Shown in pieces: positions 38,101 to 46,181 of a stretch of DNA of 64,000 nucleotides; position 1 is the stretch's first letter, and every line of letters begins with the position of its first letter. The notes under the pieces were generated by a model. That model saw only the letters and a program-made list of their open reading frames with translations. It was not told the DNA's origin and searched no databases. Both the position numbers and the translations under genes were made by a program. The stretch is from Polyangium fumosum (GTDB lineage: Bacteria > Myxococcota_A > Polyangia > Polyangiales > Polyangiaceae): contig NZ_SSMQ01000068.1 in NCBI RefSeq assembly GCF_005144585.1, positions 1 to 64,000 of the forward strand, read 5' to 3'.

Positions 38101-38228
38101 ACCTTGACAGCGAGATGAATCGGCGTCTCGGTTACGAGGACGGCGGAGACGAAGACGACGAAGACGCGGACGGGTACGAGGACGAAGACGCGGACGGCGA
38201 CGACGAGGGCGACGACGAGGACGGTTGA
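35181..38228 (+). CDS. Large TPR protein with acidic tail, unknown function
   Basis: The 1015-residue cytoplasmic protein starts at GTG with GAGGAA 5 nt upstream. After a globular N-terminus (to about 100), long helical arrays follow. TPR-type units are clear in the middle (AIAAYTEAIARVDKDGK, YEEAITAGREALRKAEKALG, YHHLGSALGMTGDAEGTEVH), as in kinesin-light-chain-like repeats. The C-terminus ends in about 35 residues that are nearly all Asp/Glu/Gly. No enzyme motif was found. The stop abuts the start of the membrane gene at 38229. It probably acts as a protein-interaction scaffold. Confidence 0.65.
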   Translation: MSEQVVYFLREAVSLRSIFEGMELEGFQVVRRAPRRADAPPFWSVDMGEGRHMVLVDSPLFGVRYIEWRSGKPMPAWLESSVVRRSVDELATRAEEAKAPEEKLSTLCEAVAVTAPTLPDRIRSVLAARLRDGEEPVRWMAHKAVMALSDASLEQTLGEMLAGGPVPEDMGAWARELHALAEKAVRGDFVEDLDTQNEDYLRDAIRRDLTEKKWRRVEVAAARLLWREMPLYELEAAAAWAQAMAATGRVWKAYFAALLVSEIDRSRGEEGLAAVVRAEIEPTLASREDLPTREDLHPILWIVRDRLNDDYTAACDRAIDAMDAHVKNLEAERILFRAISQRNNPEGLPLAKKLRDLLPGAITPLALLAYLHTSDDTGDEALADAEALAAAMAQRELAAKGKADPPSAEIASFDAWAEGILAYQARRPKDLIREHIRILQKRGDNEGALRAAERALAAEDSALAWMDKGFILTSMKRHADAIAAYTEAIARVDKDGKVLLGGSYDVLWFNRACERAITGDPEGALRDLALVVAKDKEWIDKARADDYFDSVREDPRFEGILAGTYEFPPESAPFDWKTLADHAKGLSFLGRYEEAITAGREALRKAEKALGPEDPGLATCLENLGFAATWGGDPQEGVAALRRAVAIRERIDAGSREAGEAYHHLGSALGMTGDAEGTEVHYGKALALREKHDGVESAMAAKSWGDMAGLSLGAGRRDEGIERLHRARSILEKVIAGFEGEGRAADDDSLVEARVDLLTTCTNLLVTRAQGGEHEAAIEAARGAVAQAEHLGTRIHPRLRTSIAQTLQVLTERGVEGALDTLAALADAVMPKEPAEVVESRFRWSRIRLGLQALRDAGFGDDVILARLKDALRGEPPPPAVARVAGATEALSGFVQEISTTQGTNIVVTLVALQTAEAGGRTLDETLHDLQELAISSVAASVESKETKTEQGKASQAKSDEPPPWERDPFGNPYLDSEMNRRLGYEDGGDEDDEDADGYEDEDADGDDEGDDEDG

Positions 38229-38861
38229 ATGAGCGAGGGCCCGGGGAACGACGTACTCGCGACGCGCCGGCCGTACCTGGCCGCGGCTTTCGTGGTGATC
38301 ATGGGCGCCCGCATCCTCGGGACGGCGCTGTCGCCGGTGCTCTTCGCGCACGCGCCCCTCGCGCTCCTCGCGCTCTCCCCGGTCCCCGCGAACCTCGTCC
38401 TCGTCGCGGGGGTCTCCTCGCCGGTCGCGTACTGGGCCGTCGCATGGCCCATCTGCGTCGGGCAATGCCTGCTCGCGTACCTGTTCGGTCGCTCCGAGGG
38501 GACCCACGCCCTGCGCTGGCTCGTCGCGCGGGGGGTGGCCTCCGAGGGGCGCGTCGAGCGTCTCATGAAGCCGATGCGGATGAGCGCACCCCTGCTCGTG
38601 ATGGCCGTCCCGGGCCCCATCGCCAGCACCCTCGCGGGCGCGTTCGCCGCCCCTGCGCGCCTGCTCGTGCCTGCGATCGTCGTGGCGCAGACCCTCTGGA
38701 TCGGCCTCTGCCGCTTCTTCGGCGAGGCGCTCCTCGGCTGGATCGCGGTGCTGCGGGCAGAGGTCGTCAAGCACGCCTTGCCCTTGACGCTCGTCACCGT
38801 CGTGATCGTGGCGTTCGTTCATTTCCGGAAGAAATGGGCGAAGAGCGCCGAGCGTCCGTGA
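38229..38861 (+). CDS. DedA/VTT-like membrane protein
   Basis: This 210-residue protein has about five hydrophobic segments and a layout reminiscent of DedA/SNARE-associated (VTT) proteins: ALSPVPANLVLVAGVSSP, then GQCLLAYLFGRSEG and MAVPGPIASTLAGAFAAP. That family includes lipid-scrambling and membrane-homeostasis proteins. The ATG directly follows the stop of the TPR gene, so translation is coupled. The similarity is judged by eye and may be superficial. Confidence 0.6.
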   Translation: MSEGPGNDVLATRRPYLAAAFVVIMGARILGTALSPVLFAHAPLALLALSPVPANLVLVAGVSSPVAYWAVAWPICVGQCLLAYLFGRSEGTHALRWLVARGVASEGRVERLMKPMRMSAPLLVMAVPGPIASTLAGAFAAPARLLVPAIVVAQTLWIGLCRFFGEALLGWIAVLRAEVVKHALPLTLVTVVIVAFVHFRKKWAKSAERP

Positions 38862-38943
38862 CTTGGGCTTGACGAAGCGGCCCGGTTCGCCCGACGCTGG
38901 GAGACTGCCGCGCTATCCCGCGCGCGCCTCAGGCGAGAGATCG

Positions 38944-39798
38944 ATGGGACGAACCATTCGCGGACAAAAGGGGTTTTCTTACACGCACGTCGAGGGCGAG
39001 CAGCCGGTGAACCTGCTCTCCCTCGCGGCCGTCTCCGGGGCGGGCATGTCGCTCGTCGTGCCCGAGATGGTCGGGCGCGCCGGCGGGGACGACACGCCCG
39101 TCTCGTGGAGCTGCCTCGCGCTCGGGCGCGCGCTCGTCGAGCGCGGCAAGGCGAGCCGGCAAGGTGAGCTCGCGGCGCTCCTGCGCAAGCTCGACGGCGA
39201 CTGGATCCGCGTCGACGATCCGCACCACGTCCCGCTCGAATTCGTTCAGGATGCCATGGCCGAGAACGTGGTCGCGATCGTCGAGCGTATCGACGCAGAG
39301 TCCGAGCGGCCGCTCCGGGAGCTCACGCTCGCAGGCAAGTCCGGCCATCACCTGCCGCGGGCCGACTGGCCCAAGATGCTCGCGTTCGTCAACGACGCGC
39401 TCCCGCCCCCGAAGCGGCTCGACATGGGCATGCTGCGGGGGGCGGCGGGGCAGGGCCCGGACGCGCTCGCGCTGCAAGGGGCATCGCTCCGCGGCCATGG
39501 CGATGGGCTCCCGTTCCTGGGCCTCTTGGTCCTCTGCCACGCGGTGGAGCACGATCTCGAGGGCCTGCTCGTGCACGAGGACGAACCCGAGGTCCACGCC
39601 GACGGGTTCTGGGATCTCGCGCTCGCCTGGCACGACTGGCTCGGGGATCCGGCCGGAGGGATGGAGCCCAGCGTCCTTTTCGCGCGCGCGCTCGTCGCCC
39701 ATTTCGCGCGCCGCAAGATCGAGGCGCGCCGCCTGCTCCTGGCCTGCGCGGATGCAGGGGAGCGGCGCGCGACGAGGTATCTCGCGCTCCTGCGGTGA
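38944..39798 (+). CDS. Protein of unknown function
   Basis: The 284-residue cytoplasmic protein starts MGRTIRGQKGFSYTHVEGEQ and is rich in Asp/His (VDDPHHVPLEF, HEDEPEVHADGFWDLALAWHDW). No known motif is recognised. It lies 82 nt downstream of the DedA-like gene on the same strand and ends at the second copy of the dispersed repeat, which probably terminates its transcript. Its composition matches its neighbours. Confidence 0.5.
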   Translation: MGRTIRGQKGFSYTHVEGEQPVNLLSLAAVSGAGMSLVVPEMVGRAGGDDTPVSWSCLALGRALVERGKASRQGELAALLRKLDGDWIRVDDPHHVPLEFVQDAMAENVVAIVERIDAESERPLRELTLAGKSGHHLPRADWPKMLAFVNDALPPPKRLDMGMLRGAAGQGPDALALQGASLRGHGDGLPFLGLLVLCHAVEHDLEGLLVHEDEPEVHADGFWDLALAWHDWLGDPAGGMEPSVLFARALVAHFARRKIEARRLLLACADAGERRATRYLALLR

Positions 39799-39803
39799 GC
39801 CGC

Positions 39804-40107
39804 CGCGCCGGGGCGCTGCCCCGGACCCCGCGGGGGCTGTCCGCCCCTCGACCCGGACCAGGCACGGCCTGGACCGGGGTTTGAACAACTGCGCTTCGCG
39901 CAGTTGTTCAAACGGGCCGACGAAGAAGCCGGGGTGCCAGCCGAACCCGCAGCGCGGCTGTTTTGGTTGACAACGTCGCTGCCGATCTTGACCGGGCCTG
40001 TTCGATGAGCTGCGCGGAGCGCAGTTCATCGAGCTTGGGTCCAGCCCCTGGCTGGTCCAGGTGCAGGGGCGGACAGCCCCTGCTGGGGTCTGGGGCAAAG
40101 CCCCAGC
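39804..40107 (+). repeat. Dispersed hairpin repeat, copy 2 (full length, reference copy)
   Basis: This copy shows the whole layout. The left GC-rich end (about 39806-39875, starting GCCGGGGCGCTGCCCCGG) and the right end (about 40037-40107, ending TGGGGCAAAGCCCCAGC) are imperfect inverted repeats of about 70 bp. Hairpin 1 is at 39881-39894/39898-39911 (loop TTC). Its arms carry TTGAACAACTGCGC instead of TTGAAAAACTGCGC, with the matching change in the other arm. Hairpin 2 is at 40002-40015/40019-40032 (loop GGA, one G-T pair). A core of about 90 bp separates the hairpins. It lies between co-directional genes. Confidence 0.9.
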
Positions 40108-40210
40108 GATCCGCCCGACGCGCTCGCCCGGCCGCGCACCGAAATCGTCCTGCGTGGCATCGGACTCCGTGCGAGCCGTGATCTTCCTCCATCCGATCGA
40201 CGCCGCGCGA

Positions 40211-41371
40211 ATGCGAGCGTTCTTGCTCGTCCTCGCGATCCTCGTCCTCGGGCCTGCTTGCTCGCGCGAGCGGAAAGGGCCCGCTGAACCGCCGAGACCG
40301 CCGGTCCGCGTGGCATTTTCGGACGTGGCGAACGTGCCTATCGAGCTCTCTGCCATTGGCACGGTCGAACCTTCGGCGCGCGTCTCGTTGCGGCCGCGGG
40401 TGACTGGGCTCGTCACGGCCGTGAAATTCCAGGAGGGCGCGGATGTGGCCGAGGGGGACGTGCTCTTCGTCCTCGACAAGCGGCCGTTCGAGGTCGCCTT
40501 GCGCGAGGCGGAGGCGAACTTGCAGCGGAGCCGGACGCAAGCGGCGAATGCGGCGGCGCAGGCGGATCGATACGAAGAGCTCGCGAGAGAGGGCGTGGCG
40601 AGCCGGCAGGACGCCGAGCTCCGGCGCGCCGAGGCGCGGGCCGCGGCAGCGGCGGTCGACGCGTTTCGCGCGGCCATGGTCGCGCGGCGGCTCGATCTCG
40701 AATACACGACGATTCGTGCCCCCATGGCCGGGCGGACCGGGAGCATCCTCGTGCGCGAGGGCAATCTCGTGCGGGCCAATGAGACGGTGCTCGTCGAGAT
40801 TGTCCGCCTCGCGCCGGCGTTCGTCTCGTTCGCCATTCCCGAGGCGAGCGTGCCGACCTTGCAGCAGGCGATGGCGAATTCCTCCGGGCCGCTGCCCGTC
40901 TCCGCCGCGGCGGCGCCGTCGGGCGACGCGGGGGCCCCGAACCCTGGCGAAGAGGGGACGCTCTCGTTCATCGACAGCACGATCGATCGCGCGACCGGGA
41001 CCTTGCGCCTGCGCGCGACCTTCGAAAATACTTCACGCACCCTCTGGCCGGGGCAATTCGTGCAGGCGACCGTGCGGCTCGGCGTGCGCGAGGGCGCGGT
41101 GGTGATCCCGTCCGAGGCCCTGCAAACCGGGCCGGCGGGTACGTTTGTTTTCGTCGTCGGCGCGGATGAGGCCGCGCAGATGAGGCCCGTGCAGGTGGGG
41201 GAACGCGTGGCCGGCGGGCGGATCCTCGTGCAATCGGGGCTCACGGGCGGCGAGCGCGTCGTCACCGATGGGCAATTGCGCATTCAGCCGGGCGCGAAGG
41301 TGACGATCGTGGGCGAAGGCCCGGGGAGCGCAGCGGGCGCGGCGCCGGCGCCGGGCGTGGAGGCGCGATGA
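40211..41371 (+). CDS. RND efflux periplasmic adaptor (membrane fusion) lipoprotein
   Basis: This 386-residue adaptor has a signal peptide with lipobox LGPAC and a biotinyl-lipoyl-like strand pair (VSLRPRVTGLVTAVKFQEGADVAEGDVLFVLD). An alpha-hairpin follows (AEANLQRSRTQAANAAAQ...ELRRAEARAAAAAV), then the second lipoyl half (TIRAPMAGRTGSILVREGNLV), beta-barrel and membrane-proximal domains. It bridges the inner-membrane pump with an outer-membrane channel. The start ATG at 40211 gives the signal peptide; sequence upstream belongs to the repeat. It overlaps the pump gene by 4 nt (ATGA). No outer-membrane channel gene is adjacent. Confidence 0.92.
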   Translation: MRAFLLVLAILVLGPACSRERKGPAEPPRPPVRVAFSDVANVPIELSAIGTVEPSARVSLRPRVTGLVTAVKFQEGADVAEGDVLFVLDKRPFEVALREAEANLQRSRTQAANAAAQADRYEELAREGVASRQDAELRRAEARAAAAAVDAFRAAMVARRLDLEYTTIRAPMAGRTGSILVREGNLVRANETVLVEIVRLAPAFVSFAIPEASVPTLQQAMANSSGPLPVSAAAAPSGDAGAPNPGEEGTLSFIDSTIDRATGTLRLRATFENTSRTLWPGQFVQATVRLGVREGAVVIPSEALQTGPAGTFVFVVGADEAAQMRPVQVGERVAGGRILVQSGLTGGERVVTDGQLRIQPGAKVTIVGEGPGSAAGAAPAPGVEAR

Positions 41372-44300
41372 ACGTCTCCCGGCCTTTTGTCCTGCGGCCC
41401 GTGATGACCACGCTCTCGATGCTGGCCATCGTGATCTTCGGCATCGCGGGTTTTCGCGCGCTCCCGGTCAGTGATCTGCCGAATGTCGATTTTCCGACCA
41501 TCCAGGTGAGCGCGTCGCTCCCGGGCGCGAGCCCGGAGACGATGGCCGCGGCGGTGGCGACCCCGCTCGAACGGCAGTTCTCGACCATCGCGGGCATCGA
41601 CTCGATGACGTCGACGTCGGGCCTCGGCACCACGCAGATCGTCCTCCAGTTCAACCTCTCGCGCGACATCGACGCGGCGGCGCTCGACGTGCAATCGATG
41701 ATCTCCCGCGCGGCGCGGGATCTGCCGCCCAACATGCCGGCGCCGCCGAGCTTTCAAAAGGTCAACCCGGCGGAGCAGCCCATCATGTACCTCGCGCTGC
41801 ACGCCGAGACGTTGCCCCTGTCGGAGGTCTCCGAATATGCCGAGACCACGATCGCGCAGCGCATCTCGATGATCCGCGGCGTCGCGCAGGTCCTCGTCTA
41901 CGGCTCGCAGAAATACGCCGTGCGCATCCGGCTCGACCCGCAGGCGCTCGCCTCGCGCGAGATTGGCATCGACGAGGTCGCCGCCGCCGTCGCGCGGGAG
42001 AACGTGAATTTGCCGACGGGCGTGCTCGAAGGGCCCGCGCGCACGTACGTGGTGCAGGCGAGCGGCGAGCTCTACCGGGCGAGTGCGTTCCGGCCGATCA
42101 TCGTGGCCTATCGCGAGGGCGCGCCCATCCGACTGGAGGAGCTCGGCACGGTCACGGATAGCGTCGAGAACGATCGGGTCGCGAGCCATTACGACGGCAA
42201 GCGGGCGATCGTCCTCGCGATCCAGCGCCAGCCGGGGACGAACACGGTCGCCGTGGTCGACGCCGTGCGCGCGCTCCTGCCCGCGCTCCGCGCCGAGATC
42301 CCGGCCTCGGTCGAGGTCGCGACCCTTTACGATCGGTCGATCTCGATCCGTGAATCGGTCGCCGACGTCGAGCACACGTTGCTCGTCACGATCGGGCTCG
42401 TCGTGCTGGTCATCGGCATCTTCTTGCGCGACCTGCGCTCCACGATCGTCGCGAGCGTGGCGCTCCCCGTCTCGCTCATCGGCACGTTCGCGGGGATGTG
42501 GGCGCTCGACTACAGCCTCGACAACCTCTCGCTCCTCGCGCTCACCCTTTGTGTCGGGTTCGTCGTGGACGACGCGATCGTCGTCCTGGAGAACATCTTC
42601 CGGCACCTCGAAATGGGGAAACCCCCGCTCAAAGCCGCGCTCGACGGCGCGGGGGAGATCGGCTTCACGGTCGTGTCGATGACGACCTCGCTCGTCGCGG
42701 TGTTCGTGCCCGTGCTTTTTCTCGGCGGGATCGTGGGCCGGCTGCTCCGCGAGTTCGCCGTGACCATGAGCATCGCGATCCTCGTCTCGGGCGTGGTCTC
42801 GTTGTTCCTCACGCCCATGCTGGCGAGCCGGTTCTTGCGGTTGAAGAACGCAAGCGCGCCCGAAACGAAAGACGATCCACACGCAGGCCCGTCGGGGCGC
42901 ATGGATCGCGCATACGCGAAAAGCCTCGGCTTCGTGCTGCGGCACCGGTTCGCGACGCTGATGGCCTCGTTCGTGCTCTTCGCGGGGACGATCGTGCTCG
43001 CGGTGATCGTGCCGAAGGGCCTGTTTCCGAGCGAGGACACGGGGCAGATCTTCGCGCTCACGCGCGCCGCGCAGGGGACGTCGTTCGAGGCGATGCGCGG
43101 CTACCAAGCGGCGGCGGCGGCCATCGTGCGCGCGCATCCGGGCGTTTCGTCGGTGATGTCGAGCTACGGCGCCGGAGGGCCGAGCGGAGCGGGCAACACG
43201 GGCCGGCTCTTCATTCGCTTGAAGGATCGCGACGAGCGCGGCGGCAAGAAACCCGAGGCCATCATCGCCGAGCTACGGCCCGAGCTCGCGAAGATCCCGG
43301 GGCTCGAGGTGTTCCTCCAGAACCCGCCGCCCATTCGCCTCGGCGGCCAGCTCACGCGGTCCCTCTATCAATTCACGTTGACGGGCGCGGACGTGGACGA
43401 GCTCTACGACGCGGCGACGGATCTCGAACAGGCGATGCGCGGGATCCCGGGGCTCATCGACGTGACGAGTGATCTCGAACGAAGGACGCCCGAGGCCACA
43501 CTCGTCATCGATCGGGACCGCGCGGCGACGCTCGGCGTGTCGGCGCAGAGCATCGAGGAGGCGCTCTTCTCGGCGTATGCAGGCAGGCAGGTCTCGACGA
43601 TTTACGCGCCGACGAACCAGTATCGCGTGATCCTGGAGCTCGATCGGCGCTTCACGCAGGATCCGAGCGCGCTCGGGCTCCTGTACGTGCGCTCGACCAG
43701 CGGCGAGCTCGTGCCGCTCGCGGCCGTCTCGCGGACGGAGGAGGGCGCAGGCCCGCTCAGCGTCAATCACCTCGGGCAATTGCCTTCGGTGACGATCTCC
43801 TTCAACCTCGCCCCGGGCGCGCCGCTCGGCGAGGCGGTCGCGCGCGTGTCGGCGCTCGCGCGGGAGCGATTGCCGGACACCCTCGGGACGCAGTTCCTCG
43901 GCAGCGCCCAGGTCTTCCGGGAATCGGTCGGCAACCTGGGGATGTTGCTCCTGCTCGCGATTCTGGTGATCTACGTGGTGCTCGGGATCCTCTACGAGAG
44001 CTTCGTCCACCCGATCACGATCCTCTCGGGGTTGCCCTCGGCGGGGTTCGGGGCGCTGCTCGCGCTGCTCGTCCTCGGCCAGGAGCTCAACGTGTATTCG
44101 TTCGTCGGGATCCTCTTGCTCGTGGGGATCGTCAAAAAGAACGCCATCATGATGATCGATTTCGCCCTGGAGGCGGAGCGGCGCGACGGAAAGCCCGCGG
44201 CGGAGGCGATCGTGCTCGGGGCGCGCATTCGTTTCCGGCCGATCATGATGACCACGATGGCGGCGCTCGCAGGCAGCTTGCCAATCGCGCTCGGGTTCGG

Positions 44301-44469
44301 CGCGGGCGCCGAGTCACGGCGGCCGCTCGGCATTGCAGTCGTCGGCGGGCTCGTGGTGTCGCAGCTCCTCACGCTCTACATCACGCCGGTGATTTACACG
44401 TACCTCGACGCGGCCGAGAAGCGAGCACGCGAGGCGCTCGCCGAGCGGCGGGCGCGGCGGCTCGCGTGA
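41368..44469 (+). CDS. RND efflux pump inner-membrane transporter (AcrB/MdtB type)
   Basis: The 1033-residue protein has the usual HAE1-type RND length and layout: RPVMTTLSMLAIVIFG first helix, large periplasmic loops (from about 35 and 560), and the TM4 segment LTLCVGFVVDDAIVVLENIFRHLE, where the adjacent Asp pair sits in the proton pathway. Repeat-half signatures include GIVKKNAIMMIDFALEAER and GARIRFRPIMMTTMAALAGSLPIAL. It exports drugs or other amphiphiles using the proton gradient, together with the adaptor encoded just before it. The substrate is not predictable. Confidence 0.95.
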   Translation: MNVSRPFVLRPVMTTLSMLAIVIFGIAGFRALPVSDLPNVDFPTIQVSASLPGASPETMAAAVATPLERQFSTIAGIDSMTSTSGLGTTQIVLQFNLSRDIDAAALDVQSMISRAARDLPPNMPAPPSFQKVNPAEQPIMYLALHAETLPLSEVSEYAETTIAQRISMIRGVAQVLVYGSQKYAVRIRLDPQALASREIGIDEVAAAVARENVNLPTGVLEGPARTYVVQASGELYRASAFRPIIVAYREGAPIRLEELGTVTDSVENDRVASHYDGKRAIVLAIQRQPGTNTVAVVDAVRALLPALRAEIPASVEVATLYDRSISIRESVADVEHTLLVTIGLVVLVIGIFLRDLRSTIVASVALPVSLIGTFAGMWALDYSLDNLSLLALTLCVGFVVDDAIVVLENIFRHLEMGKPPLKAALDGAGEIGFTVVSMTTSLVAVFVPVLFLGGIVGRLLREFAVTMSIAILVSGVVSLFLTPMLASRFLRLKNASAPETKDDPHAGPSGRMDRAYAKSLGFVLRHRFATLMASFVLFAGTIVLAVIVPKGLFPSEDTGQIFALTRAAQGTSFEAMRGYQAAAAAIVRAHPGVSSVMSSYGAGGPSGAGNTGRLFIRLKDRDERGGKKPEAIIAELRPELAKIPGLEVFLQNPPPIRLGGQLTRSLYQFTLTGADVDELYDAATDLEQAMRGIPGLIDVTSDLERRTPEATLVIDRDRAATLGVSAQSIEEALFSAYAGRQVSTIYAPTNQYRVILELDRRFTQDPSALGLLYVRSTSGELVPLAAVSRTEEGAGPLSVNHLGQLPSVTISFNLAPGAPLGEAVARVSALARERLPDTLGTQFLGSAQVFRESVGNLGMLLLLAILVIYVVLGILYESFVHPITILSGLPSAGFGALLALLVLGQELNVYSFVGILLLVGIVKKNAIMMIDFALEAERRDGKPAAEAIVLGARIRFRPIMMTTMAALAGSLPIALGFGAGAESRRPLGIAVVGGLVVSQLLTLYITPVIYTYLDAAEKRAREALAERRARRLA

Positions 44470-44478
44470 GGCCGATTC

Positions 44479-44627
44479 GCTGGGGCGTTGCCCCAGGCCC
44501 CAGCAGGGGCTGTCCGCCCCTGCACCCGGACCAGCCAGGGGCTGGACCCAAGCTCGATGAACTGCGCAATGCGCAGTTCATCGAACAGGCCCGGTCAAGA
44601 CCGGCAGCGGCGTTGCCCACCAAGGCC
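44479..44627 (-). repeat. Dispersed hairpin repeat, copy 3 (half element, inverted)
   Basis: This copy contains only the right half in reverse orientation: the GC-rich end (44479-44550, starting GCTGGGGCGTTGCCCC), then hairpin 2 with perfect 14-bp arms at 44554-44567/44571-44584 and an AAT loop, then about 40 bp of the core. Hairpin 1 and the left end are absent. It fills the space between the convergent pump and C39/HExxH genes, where a bidirectional terminator would be expected. Confidence 0.85.
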
Positions 44628-44647
44628 GTCGCGCTTCCGCGCCCGCC

Positions 44648-46129
44648 TCACGGGAACGAGAGACCGAGCACGTAGGTCTCCCAGCGCTTCTTGAAGGCCG
44701 CCATGTCCTCCTCGCCGAGCACGCGGCGGAGGGTGTCGTAGCCCGTCGGGTCCTTCTCGCGGTTCGCGTGGAACTCGTGGTAATACCGGACGAGCAGGCC
44801 CTTCTCCTGGAGGTAATACAAGAGGTAACGCGAGGCGGCGTAATGAACGCCGTAATCACCCTCGTAAAACGCCTCGTCGTTCATCCCGGTGAGCGCGCGG
44901 AACGAGGGGACGCGGTTCTCCGCGATCGCTGATTGCAGGCCGCGCAGGCGCCAGTTCGTGTAGCCGTGGATCCGGCCGTCCTCCTCGCCGCTCTGCTCGT
45001 AGAGCGAGCCGAGGCCCTCGTTGAACCAGGGCGGGCAATCGGAAAAATTCGCCTCGACGAACGGGTGCACGATCTCGTGCACGAGCGTGCCGCCGCCGGT
45101 CGCGATGTTCATGACGAGCGCGCCATGCTTCGAGGTGTAATACCCGTACGGCGTGGTCGGCCTCTCGCCGAAGAGCGTGATCGCGTTCCGCTCGTAGCTC
45201 GGTCGGTCCTTGAAGAGCCAGACGACGAGGATCCGCGACGGGTCCTTGGCGAAATAGTCTTTCTTGAGTTTTTCGGTCGCCCAGCGGACGGTGCCCTCGG
45301 CGCCCTTGCGCACACGGGCCTCGGGGCCGTCGCCGACGACGACGAACGGAGGCTCGACGAGGACGGTGAAGTCGCCACGCAGGCGCGCGGTCTTCGCCTT
45401 GACCTCCATCACCTTTTGCGCGTAATCGGCCGGGGAGAACCCGGGCTTGCTTGGCGTCGCCTTGGCGAGCTCGAGATCCCGCGGGGCGAGGCGCAGCCGG
45501 ATCGCGGTCCACGCGTCCTTGCTGGATTTGAGCGGCCAGAGCGAGAGGAAGCGCGCCCGCGACATGCGGAGGTAGCCGCCCGCGTCCTTGGCGGGCTCGT
45601 GATAGATGATCTCGTCCCGCGAAGCGTCGTAGCCGACGACGAGGCGGAAATGCTCCGTGGTCGTGGGGCTCTCGTCGTAATGCATGCAGACGATCGAGGG
45701 GATGCCCTTCTGCAGATCGGCATGGAGCGCGGCGAGCTCGGCCCCGAGCGCCTCGTCGGCCTTCACGACGTCGATGCGGTACCAGACGGGTCCCGGGTCG
45801 AAGCCGACGGCCTCGACGGCCCGCTTGAGCTCGGCGGTGTACGCGCCGCGGCCGAGCGCCGGATCGAGGCCGGTCCTCGCGAAGATCTCGTCCTGATCGA
45901 GCGGGCGGCCGAGCCGCGCGAGCGCCATGGCGACACAAGCCTCGCCGCAAAAATCGGGCTTTTGTCGTACGTGCGGGATGCCTTCGAGGAGGACACTCGC
46001 GAGGTCTACACGAGCGAGGCCAAGCGGAGCCGGAGAGGCGACCTGCTCGGGCGGCGGAGGCGAGGAGCTGCGGCTACAGGCGAGGAGGAGGAGCGGGGCG
46101 AGGACGGCGAGGAGGCGAGCAGAGGGCAT
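44648..46129 (-). CDS. Lipoprotein with C39-like and HExxH metallopeptidase domains
   Basis: The 493-residue lipoprotein (lipobox LLAC, start ATG 46129) has two protease-like halves. The N-terminal half resembles papain-fold peptidase C39: VRQKPDFCGEACVAM with Q56 and C61, then EHFRLVVGYD with H160 and IIYHEP. The C-terminal half is a gluzincin-like domain: TLVHEIVHPFVE (H351, E352, H355), followed by WFNEGLGSLYEQ, where E371 would be the third zinc ligand. Both sets of active residues appear intact. The location should be periplasmic or outer-membrane-anchored. The VOC gene lies 52 nt upstream in the same direction. The substrate is unknown. Confidence 0.8.
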   Translation of the reverse strand: MPSARLLAVLAPLLLLACSRSSSPPPPEQVASPAPLGLARVDLASVLLEGIPHVRQKPDFCGEACVAMALARLGRPLDQDEIFARTGLDPALGRGAYTAELKRAVEAVGFDPGPVWYRIDVVKADEALGAELAALHADLQKGIPSIVCMHYDESPTTTEHFRLVVGYDASRDEIIYHEPAKDAGGYLRMSRARFLSLWPLKSSKDAWTAIRLRLAPRDLELAKATPSKPGFSPADYAQKVMEVKAKTARLRGDFTVLVEPPFVVVGDGPEARVRKGAEGTVRWATEKLKKDYFAKDPSRILVVWLFKDRPSYERNAITLFGERPTTPYGYYTSKHGALVMNIATGGGTLVHEIVHPFVEANFSDCPPWFNEGLGSLYEQSGEEDGRIHGYTNWRLRGLQSAIAENRVPSFRALTGMNDEAFYEGDYGVHYAASRYLLYYLQEKGLLVRYYHEFHANREKDPTGYDTLRRVLGEEDMAAFKKRWETYVLGLSFP

Positions 46130-46181
46130 CGAGGGACTCCGAACGTGCTTGGACGCGCAAAGTTCCCAAGGCTTGGATCGT

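Noticed and set aside
39804-40107. Short open frames within the repeat copies (for example peptides with SSSLGPAPGWSRCRGGQP)
   Set aside because: The same frames recur in each copy only because the DNA repeats; they are interrupted differently and have no start signals. They are an annotation trap.
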